From the NCBI GenBank assembly GCA_026413225.1, contig CM048552.1, positions 27,765,001 through 27,829,000 on the forward strand: a stretch of 64,000 nt of DNA. Reading direction: 5' to 3'. Shown piece after piece: positions 40,750 through 51,811 of the stretch. Position 1 is the first letter of the stretch; every line of letters starts with the position of its first letter. Position numbers and translations under genes: made by a program. The notes below the pieces were generated by a model. It searched no databases. It was given only the letters and a program-made list of their open reading frames with translations, and was not told the DNA's origin. Source of the DNA: Otis tarda (Eukaryota; Chordata; Aves; Otidiformes; Otididae).

Positions 40750-43700
40750 CTGTCATAAACAGAAACACACAATAGTGAATCTCTCCCAAATTACAATGGT
40801 ACTCAAGCTTTATCAGAAAATACCAGTTACCTTCTAATGAGCCTCATCAAATAACTTCTTTTTTTAATAGGTTCAAATGGAAAAAAAAAAATCAAGAACA
40901 CAGAGAGGTAGGTAACCAGACTGTTCTTCCCTTTTCGAATAATAATTTAATTATAAATTAGCATCAACAAATGTTATCAATTAATCACTAACAAAGCTCC
41001 AAACGCAAGATGAAAAGATAATACTGATTAGTGCCAGGACTCACATTTGTCATAACGCAGAACTGAAGAAGGATCACACTGGGTTATTGCACTGAAAAAC
41101 AGCAATTAACTCAGACCCTATGGACTTGCTATTTCTACAGAAAAACTTCACTGTCTAGTTAATACTGTAAATCACTGAGAATCTCAGTTACATTTGCCAA
41201 ATTGAATTCCTCTTTAGCTCATGAAGCAAAAAATCCATGGCAACATTTGCTGACCTTACTTAAGTTATAAGCATCCCAGAGCTGACAAAGGATGCTGAAG
41301 CTGACTGGCAGAGAAAAGTTCATTGCATTGCAAAGGTTTGGGAACACTAAGAGCATTTCATACATTTCCCTCGGGGGGGAAAAATGCAAATTCTTCACAC
41401 TACAGGTAGGAAGAAATAAGAAAATCCACAACAATGTAATTTAGAACTTAAAAAAAACCCAAACAATCACAAAAATCAATTTATATAGCTTTTGAAAAGG
41501 TGAGGTCTTGATTCTGGCTTTTCTTCCTTTAATTTAATACCACAAATCTGCTGCTGGATGACCCCTCACATGGTGCTCTGCAAAAACTCATCAGTAGCAC
41601 TGGCCCTGCAGCATTTCACCAGCGCTTTCTACCACCAAAAGTGAACCAGTACATTTTTCCCTACGAAATTCTGTGACACCGTTTTCTAAAGAGATGACAT
41701 CAACAGTTTTCTGGTGGGATACCGAGTCAGTAGGGCATCTACCCTACTTCATACAACACTGGAAACTATACTTCTGTTCCCTTTATGCTTGTTCCATTAA
41801 AGAAAGAGACAGAAATACAGAATGACAAGTCAAGCCCTTCTCTTTTCTCATGGGTGTAGCTCCCACTTTTGAGTATGAGGCTAAAGTGGGACAGGGAGAA
41901 AGCATTTTACATAAACTACTTGCAATAAAATAATGACACTGGCAGCTACACAAAAACTAGTCAAGTGGCATAGGAGGTGGGCCCTCAGCTTGGTGCCTAC
42001 ATCACCTAACACGTGTGTGAAACAGAGACAGGGGAAAGGGAAGATGTTTGGGAAGAGATCACTGATTACACATCTGCATCTTTCAACTAACCACTTCAGC
42101 AGGTAGCTAATATTAGAAGGCTCTGCTGGTTTACTCAGCAGAAGTGCTCGATCAACTTTCATCGGTTCTGTTGTGCAGCCAGAGGGTACGGCTGTTTGAC
42201 AAGCTCCAATCTGATGGTTTTTACATGATATGACTTTCAACCCATTGTAAATATTAACTCAACATCAGCCTTCTCAGTTCCAGAGGTACAATTCAGTGGC
42301 CTGGCTTATGCTATTTACAACCAACAAGATTAGGCAACAACTATTTGATCACAGTGATACCATTCTTTTTCCTCATCTTATTTAAATGTAAGTAGTTACA
42401 CTTTATCCAAAGTATGCAGGACTTCAGCACTGCAGCAGGGGAAGGTGGAACTGGGGAACAAAAAGGGGAGGTGAAAAAGGGATTTTATTACCACCTCCTG
42501 TCCTGGTGGTAGTTTGGCATGTGTCTGGCTAGTTAAACACTATGTGCTCTTTGTTCCTTTTGTCTGGTTATCTGCGGATACCGTGGTCTCAGTACAACCA
42601 CCACTCTTCTGACTTCCCTGAAGACAAAGATATCTGCTGCAATATTCTACCATAGTCAAACAGCTGCATAGGAAAACACGGTGAGCCAAGTGAAAAAGCC
42701 ATCCGCACCTTGTCGGACAGTGAAAGAAATATCCCAGTGTTGATGCATGGTTGTCGTAGTTTCTGTTACATTACAAACCAATAACATAACTATGTCCTTA
42801 TTTTATATCAGATCAGTAATTAGGATTTATTGAAGACTAGTCTTTCAGCTCCTTGTTCAACGATCAAGTTTTGAGCACCGGTATCTTTCTGAAGGCACAA
42901 ATAACAGGCTATCTGCAGACACACCATCCAGAGGCACTGTGAGAGTCCCAGCTCAGACTCAAATGCCAATGCACTGAAAGCAAATGCTCTCCTTGACTAT
43001 TTCTTTATATTAGAAAAGTCAAGATGCTTGGGTGAACCTTGACAGTCAAAATACTCCGCCTTCTGCTTCAAAATGAAGGAAGTTATTTCAGAGCTGCTGA
43101 AGTGTGACTGAGCATACTGATGAGTGCACGCAGGTGTTTCTGAGCCATCCAGTGCTTTCTGCCAGTTCACCCAAATCTAATATCCTGCACCATGCAGTGC
43201 TGCTATTCATGGCCTCTCCTCAGATGGGAATGACAACAGCTGAATTTGCTGTGCTATATGAAGGCTTCCCCAAGTAGAAATACCCAGGAGAGGGCAAAGG
43301 TTTTTGAGGCCACTTGTTTTATTTAACTTGTGAGTTCAAAGCTAATTTTTCTTTGCTTGTTTTCATGAATACTGAAAAGTAAAAGTAAAACTTGCCAGGT
43401 CCAGACATAGGCACCTCAGCTGCTAAACAATAATGTTTTCTCCATAAATTAATTCTTTTTTTTTTTCATTCACTTTTCCTTACTCGTTAGTTCTGATATA
43501 TTTTAAAGGCCTGCAGAGGAAATAAATTTAATGAAACTGTAATTGATTCTAGGGGCACATCCCTAATGAAAGCTGAATTAATTTCCAATATTAAGATTAC
43601 AGCCTGTATGCCAAGCTAGGGCTGAAATAGGTAAGCTTTGTTTTACAGATGAGGAACACAAGCCGAGATGCTCCTGCCCTGACTCTTTAACAGTGAGTAT

Positions 43701-44469
43701 CTCCAACTCAAGCCAGAAGCAATAGTATTTCAGCACCTTCATCACCCATGGGCTAAGTTTTCAATTCATCCCCCTCAGGTAGCTGAGTCACCCAACCAGG
43801 GAGACAAGTTCCCCTGGGACTTGTTTGCAAAGATCTGCATTGCAAAGGTCTTCAGTTTGCAAAGATCTGTGCTTGGGGGGCTGATTCATTTTAGGCAGGC
43901 TGGCCTGTCTCTCAGAGGAACCATCCCCAGGCAACCAGGCACCCGACTCAAAGTGCCTCAGCAGAATCCCAAACTCTATGAGGTGAACAAAGTGACCTGC
44001 AGGCACTGAGGATAGTCCTCTTGCGGCAGAGCTGTAACAGGACTCAAGCTGCCTCAGTTAGAAACAGATGTCCTCCCTTCCATCACAGAAGAACTGATTT
44101 CTTCTGATTTAACATTGTCTTTTTCACCAGAGCAAGTAAATTTGTATTCATTATAGTAATATATAAACACATAACAAAAATTGCAACTCGTATATTTATA
44201 CCGCTTACGTAAGGCTCTTAAAACACCTCCTCTGGATTGTTCATCCAGAACAATCACATGCACTAGAAAAGAAGCCCCAGGGTGTCAAGGTCAACTTTAA
44301 AGGCTCAAATGACTTAGAGTCAGATGCCATCAGCCTGATTTGCAGGACCTGCTCCTTGCACTGAAACTCACAAGGGCTGTGAATGCCTGGAAGCTCACCA
44401 AAATAGACCCTCAAATGCTTAAAATCAGGCCCCCTAAACTGGAGGCCTTTTTAAAAAACCTGACTGCAT

Positions 44470-44524
44470 TATGACTTGCCCAAAGTCACAAACGAAACTG
44501 GCAGCAGAGTCAGGACCAGAACAA
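44470..44524 (+). repeat. Possible MIR-like SINE trace
   Basis: TGACTTGCCCAAAGTCACA followed by GGCAGCAGAGTCAGGACCAGAA resembles the 3' core of MIR-type SINEs (consensus from memory: GACTTGCCCAAGGTCACACAGC...GGCAGAGCCAGGATTTGAA). A weaker echo (TTACAGATGAGGAACACAAG) lies at about 43643. If correct, it is an ancient amniote relic. Confidence 0.5.
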
Positions 44525-45263
44525 GCCCTTAAGCTACCAAAAGCCACCATGCTTCCATTTACTGAAGTGAAATCCAAATGCTGTTTCCATACTACTTACA
44601 TTGTCTGAAAAATAGAGCAATGCAAAAGCAGATGGGCATTCCCAACATATTTTTCTGACTAGTTTTCTTTCTGTGTTGGTTTATTCTAAATAATTTAAAT
44701 AAAAATACTGCCTTTAGAAATGATATTGCAGAAAGAGCATGTGCAATTTAGCAGGGCTTTCAGAACACGGGGGCAATAGATCCATCGGCAATGCAGCCTG
44801 AGCAATCAGAACTGCATGAATTTGGAAAGACGTAATTAGCCAGAAAAATTAATGAAGCAGGTCTGCCTTTTATTCGGCAATAAAGTTTAAAGGAAGCCTT
44901 ATCCAGTCTCACGGCTCCGCATGAGATGATATTTGTACTGTGGACCTATGGTGGGCCTGCTGCCACGACAGGCCAGGGCAAAAGCTGAGCACAGCACCCT
45001 TGGGTGAGGCAAATGGAGGTGTCTGGGGACAGGAGGGCTGACTGCCCACAACGGCTGTGCCACCACCCAGCACCTTTGTTCTGCGCCCCAGCTCCACAGC
45101 TCACCAACCGCAGCGGGAACCGCCCGTTATGCCCCTCCTGGGGCACTTAACCCGTGACTCCCCCAGCGCTGAGCGAACCCAGGGCATGGGAACCTCCAGA
45201 AGCGAAGTTTCGGCTTTACACCGCCTCTAAAGCGGAGTGAGAGGCGGCAGCTCCCGCCGGTGG

Positions 45264-45390
45264 AGGGGAGAGGGGAGAGGGGAGAGGGGAGAGGGGAGAG
45301 GGGAGAGGGGAGAGGGGAGAGGGGAGAGGGGAGAGGGGAGAGGGGAGAGGGGAGAGGGGAGAGGGGAGAGGGGAGAGGGGAGAGGGGAGA
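45264..45390. repeat. Pure 7-bp tandem repeat (GAGGGGA)n
   Basis: About 18 uninterrupted copies of a 7-base unit over 127 bases. The plus strand has regularly spaced GGGG runs separated by AGA, a textbook G-quadruplex pattern; the minus strand (ST7 sense) is C-rich. The repeat starts 17 bases into the intron below exon 45407-45566. Confidence 0.95.
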
Positions 45391-45406
45391 GCCGCCCCGC
45401 CCTCAC

Positions 45407-45566
45407 CTGAGACGCTCTGGCGGTTGGAATCCGCGTCCCCGTTGGCGGCGCTGGCGGTGCTGGGCGCGCTGTTGTCCACCCCGCCCAGCAGAGGGCGCAA
45501 GTGGCTCACCGAGACCTGCTCGATGAAGGACGTCCCGTACTTGCGGAAGTACCACCACTCGAAGAT
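45407..45566 (-). CDS. ST7: ST7 coding exon in the CpG island (160 bp)
   Basis: The acceptor is GTTGCAG (AG at 45567-45568) and the donor GTGAGG (45401-45406). The exon encodes 53 residues plus one base: [17 protein letters not shown], then [15 protein letters not shown], an Ala/Ser-rich linker ([16 protein letters not shown]) and RQSVS. The first residues close the transmembrane helix begun in exon 54183-54265. The linker is probably disordered; in mammals, from memory, it is Asn/Ser-rich, so this copy looks shifted toward GC-rich codons. The exon is far more GC-rich than all other exons here and sits inside a CpG-rich island. An open frame continues past the donor through a 7-bp repeat, but that is intron read-through, not protein. 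Confidence 0.95.
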
Positions 45567-45711
45567 CTGCAACGCAACGGAGAGCGCAACGCGTCAGCGA
45601 CCGGCCCGGCCCGGCCCCGCCCAGCCCTGCCGGCAACGGCTCCCTCGGGGGTGCGCCGGCACCCTAAAAGGGAAAGGCGCAGGCCGCCGGCCTCCCCGCC
45701 GATCCGCCCCT

Positions 45712-45726
45712 CCCCCCCCCCCCCCC
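45712..45726. repeat. 15-C homopolymer
   Basis: A run of 15 C on the plus strand preceded by CCCCT, inside the island and about 150 bases upstream of the exon in transcript direction. The length is likely variable and error-prone in sequencing. Confidence 0.9.
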
Positions 45727-48700
45727 AGCAGCCTGAGGGGGAGGCACCGGCCGGTGTCTCCGCGGACCGCGCAGGCCCGCTCGCCGCAGCGGCCGGCCGG
45801 GCCTCCCTACCTCCCTTCCTTCCTCCCTTCCTGGGGCACACTCAAATTATTTCTTTTACAGACTTTAAAAAATTGTTAGCAACATTCCTTTTAAACTGAT
45901 TTCTGGGAAAAAAAAAATCTTAAAAACACCAAACAAACTCCAGGAAGCTGAATCCTATTCCTTCTAGGATTATTCCCCCCACCCCCGCCAATTGTGTTTT
46001 GTTTTGTTTGGCTGTCTTGGGCTGATTCCAAATTAGTTTTATTTTCAGGCTTTTGGTTCACCTAGCAAATCAGAAAAAAATGATTCTTTACAGAGCTGTA
46101 CTTGGAAAATCATGCCACAGCCTAAAAGAACCTCTAACAATTGAAATTATATATGTAAACATATACTTGTGGTATTTTCACTAAGAAATTATATTCTTGG
46201 GTAAGAATACACATATTTCAGGAAACCACATAAACCTGGAAACGAAGACTGTTTCATATAAAAAGGGAAAAGGCTTTGACTGTAGAAATTGTAAAGGCAC
46301 GCACGCTTATCGTGAGCATGTAAAATGAGTGTATTTTGCAGTTGCACTGGAATCATCACTCAAACATCTATATACCAACTATAACAAAATAAAATCAAAG
46401 GCGTTTTGAAAAATGTGATAGTATTATTGATTAATATTGATTACACTAGAAATTGTGAATGAATGATCTTTGCCCCTTTTATATTACTTGGTGTCTCCAT
46501 GTTTTATGAAAGCTTTTGCAAGACCTCTACCAAAAAAAACAAGATTACTTATTAAATCTTACTACAACTAGGCACAGTCAGCAACAGGTGAAAGGATTGT
46601 GCTCACATCTTTGTGACATCAGTGTGCTGTCAAACAGATTCTGGCGGGCCAGTCAGGAGCCAGCAGGCTCTAGAAGGCCTCTTAGGAGTCCACCTGCTGC
46701 AGAGAGGTTCAAGCTGGGCTCCACACTCTCCTTCCCACAATATTTTTTTTGTTTTAAGTTCTCTCGAGCTCTTTATATAATTGAACTGACTTCTGTCTCC
46801 ATGGGATTGTCTGTAGACAAGATATACTTTTTCTTTTCCCCTCCTTTAAACCATTCTATAGGGGAAAACTGAGAGATACACCTTCTGGTATAATGATGGT
46901 TAATAATCCTTTTCAGAGGATACTCCAATGCATTCTGCACTGGGGCTTCTCCTAAATTCAGCTGTGTTGTTAAAGCATCTAGAGCATTTGTAGGGAGGAA
47001 GCTGACCCTAGCTGCACTGGAATGGAGTGGGAATGTAGCTGGTGGCCACTTGAGAGAAGTTCACACAAGAGTGCGTGGCAGCCCTGGAGATCACTTGGTC
47101 CTCAAAACAATCTAATGGCTCTTTTAGGAGACATCAACAAGGAAGAATGGAGCATTCTGATCAGGAGAAGACAGAAGGGCTATGTGAACACATAAAGGTC
47201 ACAAGCACTTGGGAAGATAAACAGATGGCCACAGAGAAACCAGAACATAAACACAGCCAGATGTGTGTGAGCTCTACATCCCAGGCAAATCACTGAAAAC
47301 TCACACATCCTGGATAGTTTCTCCCTACACAGGCTCCACAGCGTGTTTGTCACTGTACTTGTTCCATCGGCACTTGCGGCAGTGCCCAGGCAGAAATCCT
47401 GGGAGCCAGGGACAGAACGCTGAGGCAGCATCACTGAACATTTCCCACTGCCTCCAAATGCTGGAGATGGTGGAGAGGGAGCTGGCACAGGTGAGCCAGC
47501 TTTGGTTTTAGCTGTCCTCATGCTCTTAGGCACACAGCACTTTCTAAAGGGTTTAGAATGTAAATCTTTTGATCTAAGAGAGCATCATAACCTACGCAGG
47601 CAGCATGCGGCCAACCATGAGAGAAAGGCTGTGCCATAAGAGACAGTCACAGATCTGCTGTGAGCATCTGTTTCTGTTTTATCTTTGGAAACTTTGAAGC
47701 TTGAACAAATCAAGGCACACAAGCCATATTTGTACCTGCCCAAGGCCTCAGAAGGAGTGGTTACTAGGAATTACAGTTTTGTACTAAGTCAAGGGACACT
47801 CAGTAGGAGTATTGCTGTAATGGAAGTCAGGGACTGAAGTACAGCTGCCAGACTGGCTGCTCAAAACTCTTGGCAGTTACAGACTGTATTTAACAAGCTT
47901 TGTACTTTCTTTAAAAGAAGAAAAAAAAATAGATTTTCAAAATATGCTAATAAATTCCTGCTCATTATTTCAATTATAATAAACTTTTAGATATAACCTC
48001 AGTAAAACCCAGAGAGGGAGAGTGAGCAGCACAAAAGCATGCTTGAGCCCACTTGCCCTGCACAAATGTGTACCAGCTGGAAAACTGTCACACTGAATTT
48101 CAATGAAACGCAGGGTACGAGCAGAAAGAATGTATATATACGTGGTCACTACTACAGTTCAGCTGAGAGACAACAACCAGCTGTTATTCTGCCTCCCTAG
48201 ACTTACAAATGCATTAATTACTCTGAAAATGGGATTAAAGCTTGTAAATTGTTTAAGGCAGCTTTGAAAAATATTTGCAATGTTGAGTGAATCCACTGCC
48301 AGGAAACATCAGCCAGATCTGAATGCACATGGGCTCTTAGAAATTAAAGCCATAAATCATCATCATAATAAGCCTTTGCTTGGAGTGATTTGTTCAGGGT
48401 GTATGAGAAGGTAATCTATAATCTTGTACTGAAGTCAAAACAATAAATTCTTTTCGCAGAATTTTTGCACCTTTCTCAGACAGTGCCAGCTGTTTTGAAA
48501 CAAAATGAAATTTGATTTCTAACTGCACCAGCCACTTTGAAAGCAATGTGAAGTCAACAAGCTTTTGACAGTTCAGCAGATGAGAGATCATCTGGCAGAC
48601 TAATAGCTGGCTATAAGGATTAATTACCCATTGAAAGAGACCTGGATCAGAGAGGAAATTAAGGCAAAAGATCATTTCTGCGCCACTTCTGAAAGGAAAG

Positions 48701-49490
48701 GTGACCTCATTTCTGCCATATACATACAGTGGGAGGGGAGCTCATCTTCAGAGACCTTCACCCTTTCACAGCAGCGGGAAACTTCTCTGGGTTCTTTATA
48801 GTTGGTGCCTGTGCTTTCAAATCAGAACAGGGTCAAACCTCTCCAGACCCTTAAGGGATCTTTGAAACCATTACATTCACAAAGGTCAAGTTAAAACCCT
48901 GTTCTGAACATTTCCAGCTTTGCTGTTTAGCAATCCAAATCTAGAATTTTTATTTTTTTTCTATTCTGCTATAAGTAATGCTTAATTTAACAGTATTTTA
49001 TTTTGGAGAACGCTTATTGATGATTTTTAGAAATGCACAGCTATGAAGAAAAATTTGTATGTGACAAATACATTTGGGTTAAGTGAGAGCTGGTTAACCA
49101 CTCATAAGTCTTCTTAATGCATTTCAGATACTTGCTTTGGACTTTTTTTTTGCTTTTGCTTCTCTGTGCAGGTATTTCTTTTCCCCCATGCAATGAAAAC
49201 ATTACAGTTATCTCCTCATCTCTGCTCTCACATACAGACAATCCTGGATCGTTTTATTTCTCTGTTCAGCAAGAAATCTATTCTGCATCACTTGGATATC
49301 TGATCTTCCCGCCTGGTTTTTCAGAACATATATTCCATCATAAATGCATCAGTTCACAAGGGATGGTTTTGGTGGTGGTTCTCACTGGGTCAAGTAGTGA
49401 TGTCTATCAGCAATCTGAATTATGCTTTCTTGTTTATCGTATCTGAGACAGGCATCAGGCATCCTCTCTTACAGCAAACACTCTCTGTAG

Positions 49491-49530
49491 TCCTCTCCTA
49501 GTGCACTGAGTCCTCTCCTAGTGAATTGAG
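49491..49530. repeat. 20-bp tandem duplication
   Basis: TCCTCTCCTAGTGCACTGAG is directly followed by TCCTCTCCTAGTGAATTGAG (two mismatches). Confidence 0.9.
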
Positions 49531-51783
49531 TCTTCAACAGAAGCACTGAAGGATTTTGTTTGCCAGCACTTCCACAGCTCAGAGTTCTCATCCAGCCTAG
49601 TAATGAGGCTTCCAGCTCTCAGAGGAGTAAGATTTGGAGTACTCTTCTAATACAAGGGGTGGTAACAACCAATCTAATGGATTTAAATGACACATACTCT
49701 CTTGAGGAACAGGATAACAATCGCAGAACTTAGTTCAATGGTAAAGCCTATTTGATAAATAAAATGGAACCACAGCGCAAATTTGGCTGGCTCAGTCATC
49801 CGTGCCGTTTGTTTGCTAGCACGCTGCCTGGCCTGTGCCAGCTATCCCAGGCAATGACTGGATGTGTTCTGGGGATATCACAGCCCAAAGACTGTTTCCA
49901 GTAGATGGTATGGAAAAGATCATCCTGTTTTGGGAGCAAGAGTGTTAAGCCATATGGATGTGACTATACAGTGCTACTTGTCTTCTGACAAAGCCAGCCT
50001 CTGGTCTGTTTTATTTAGCTGTTAGGGCTACCCAGTGACTCAAACAGATCCTCCAGTCCTGCCCAGCTTGGTTCTAGGAAACAGTACAGCTCTGACCAGG
50101 CTCTCAGTGCCTCAGTCTTGAAGGCTATGCAGCCCTATTCCTTCTGGATGAAATACACCTGTTTACCATCCTCTTACACTCTGCTCCTGGTTGCCAGACC
50201 CCCACTTGTCTTATCTGAAGGAGGCAGCATGAGAAGTTACATGCAGTGCTAACGAGCAGCTTATTCAAAATAAGTAGCTATTTACTTACACTTTGTCTAC
50301 CTCTGGAAATACAGAAATGGGAAAGAAAATAATATATTGCCTGGACTAAGTGTAGTACTTCTCTCAACACTGGGTAGAAGCCAGCTACTTATGATACCTT
50401 TCTCTTGTCTGAGGACTGGCTTATAGCCTGCCTTCCTACAGACCCTTCCCCTCTCATCTGCTCCTTGGCAAGTGTTTCCAGTTTCATAGGAACTCTCCAC
50501 AAGGATTCTGCCCTCCCTGACCTGTCAGCCTCCACTGTGCAGTGCAGAAACTTTGAACAATTACCACGTATCGCTTTTCAGCTGCCAAAGATTGTCCCTG
50601 CACAATTGTCAGGCTTTCCTGGAGTCTGTGGGAACACCCACAGCTCAGTCACCTTTCTGCCCCTCTGCAGCAGACTACACAAAGGTAACGAAACAAGCAG
50701 AAGGACAATTAATATCTGCAGAAAATACAGACAGATCCCTTCTGTGTTATTCAGGTCCTCTCTCAGACTTCCTGTACTAGCACCATTGGCTACAAAAGGC
50801 TGAGACTCTCACATACTGTACACATACTCGGGTAGCAGCAGACAGCCCAGCTGCTCAACGCTAGGCCGGTGTGTAGACTCAGCACTCATGCTCTATCTCT
50901 GCAGACTGGCTTTCTAATTCTTTTCTCTGAAAGACCTGCTATTTGTTCATTGCAGAATGTTTCTCATCATGTAGCAGAAAACTCTTCTTACTGTCCCAAG
51001 CTCTGAAGTAGAATAATGAGGCATTCTTGCTGGAGATTCGAGACTGAGGTTTACTTCTGCCTGTACTTCGTTAAAACTGAGACTCCATCAGTTTGCAGTG
51101 CAAATGCCACCCGTATTTGCTAATCAATTTTCCCTCTGGTGATAACTGTATGTTAAATACGTGGCCATATTTAGAAATCTCAGTGGCATTTACATTGTTC
51201 CACTTCACAGCATTTACTGGATGTTGGTTGTGTTTCATGACAGTTTTATTACCCTACCTGTGGAAAACCTTAGCCTCTCAGACACTGAATACAATACAGC
51301 TCCTTGTATTCTGTGAGACAGAGCCCTGGTTTTTAGTGGATTAAAAGTAACTGTGGTGGAACCAAGTTTCCAATACAATATCTCTAATGCAGCTTGAAAC
51401 TTTATTTGGTCCCTATTTTTGGTGCCTAAAATATTGCAGGGATAAAATTTAATTGTTCATTTAAAACTATGTACGGTAGTCAAGTAATTATTAAGGAGAA
51501 TGCTTGAGATAGAAAAGTCTTTTCTATATGGTTCTGAGCTATCCAGAAAAGAAAAAAGATCTGAAATCCTTGCTTAATTTAAGACACATTGCCTACAGGA
51601 AGGCTAGAATTCTACCTAAAGAATGAAAACAAAGTAAGAGACAAAATAAGATGGGAGAGTAGTGTTTTGCAAAGGAGTCACGTAGCATGCAATTGCCCAA
51701 AGCTGAACTTTGCAGAATCATTGTTTCATGACCAAAACATGAAATAGGAAAAGCATTCACTTTCCCATCGGTTACCACAATTC

Positions 51784-51811
51784 TGAAATGATGGAAATTT
51801 CCATCATTTCA
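51784..51811. repeat. 28-bp perfect palindrome
   Basis: The half-site TGAAATGATGGAAA is followed directly by its reverse complement, with no spacer; the centre is between 51797 and 51798. Perfect over all 28 bases. Confidence 0.95.

Larger units (their letters stand above)
40750..45406 (-). other. ST7 intron, 4.7 kb
   Basis: It holds a possible ancient SINE trace (44470-44524), a possible conserved non-coding stretch (about 44690-44895), and, next to the exon at its high-coordinate end, the G-rich 7-bp tandem repeat and part of the CpG island. Confidence 0.65.
45100..45840. promoter_or_regulatory. CpG-rich island around an internal ST7 exon
   Basis: A sharp change from AT-rich flanks to GC-rich, CpG-rich sequence, ending near 45840 in TTATTTCTTTTAC. 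It contains exon 45407-45566, GC boxes (e.g. CCCCGCCC near 45614-45621), the 7-bp repeat and a 15-C run. Such islands usually mark promoters, but here it lies at an internal exon far from the expected first exon. No in-frame Met is available before YYDM in exon 40009-40124, and an in-frame TGA lies about 27 bases above the exon. Promoter function is inference only. Confidence 0.55.

Noticed and set aside
45264-45390. CRISPR-like array
   Set aside because: Pure 7-bp satellite without spacers, in a vertebrate genome.
45216-45406. Open-frame extension of exon 45407-45566 through PSPLSPL repeats
   Set aside because: A good donor (GTGAGG) and exact phase with the next exon end the coding part at 45407; the rest is translated tandem repeat.
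50405-50803. A 132-codon plus-strand open frame
   Set aside because: Low-information sequence with no domain and overlapping frames of similar length; chance.
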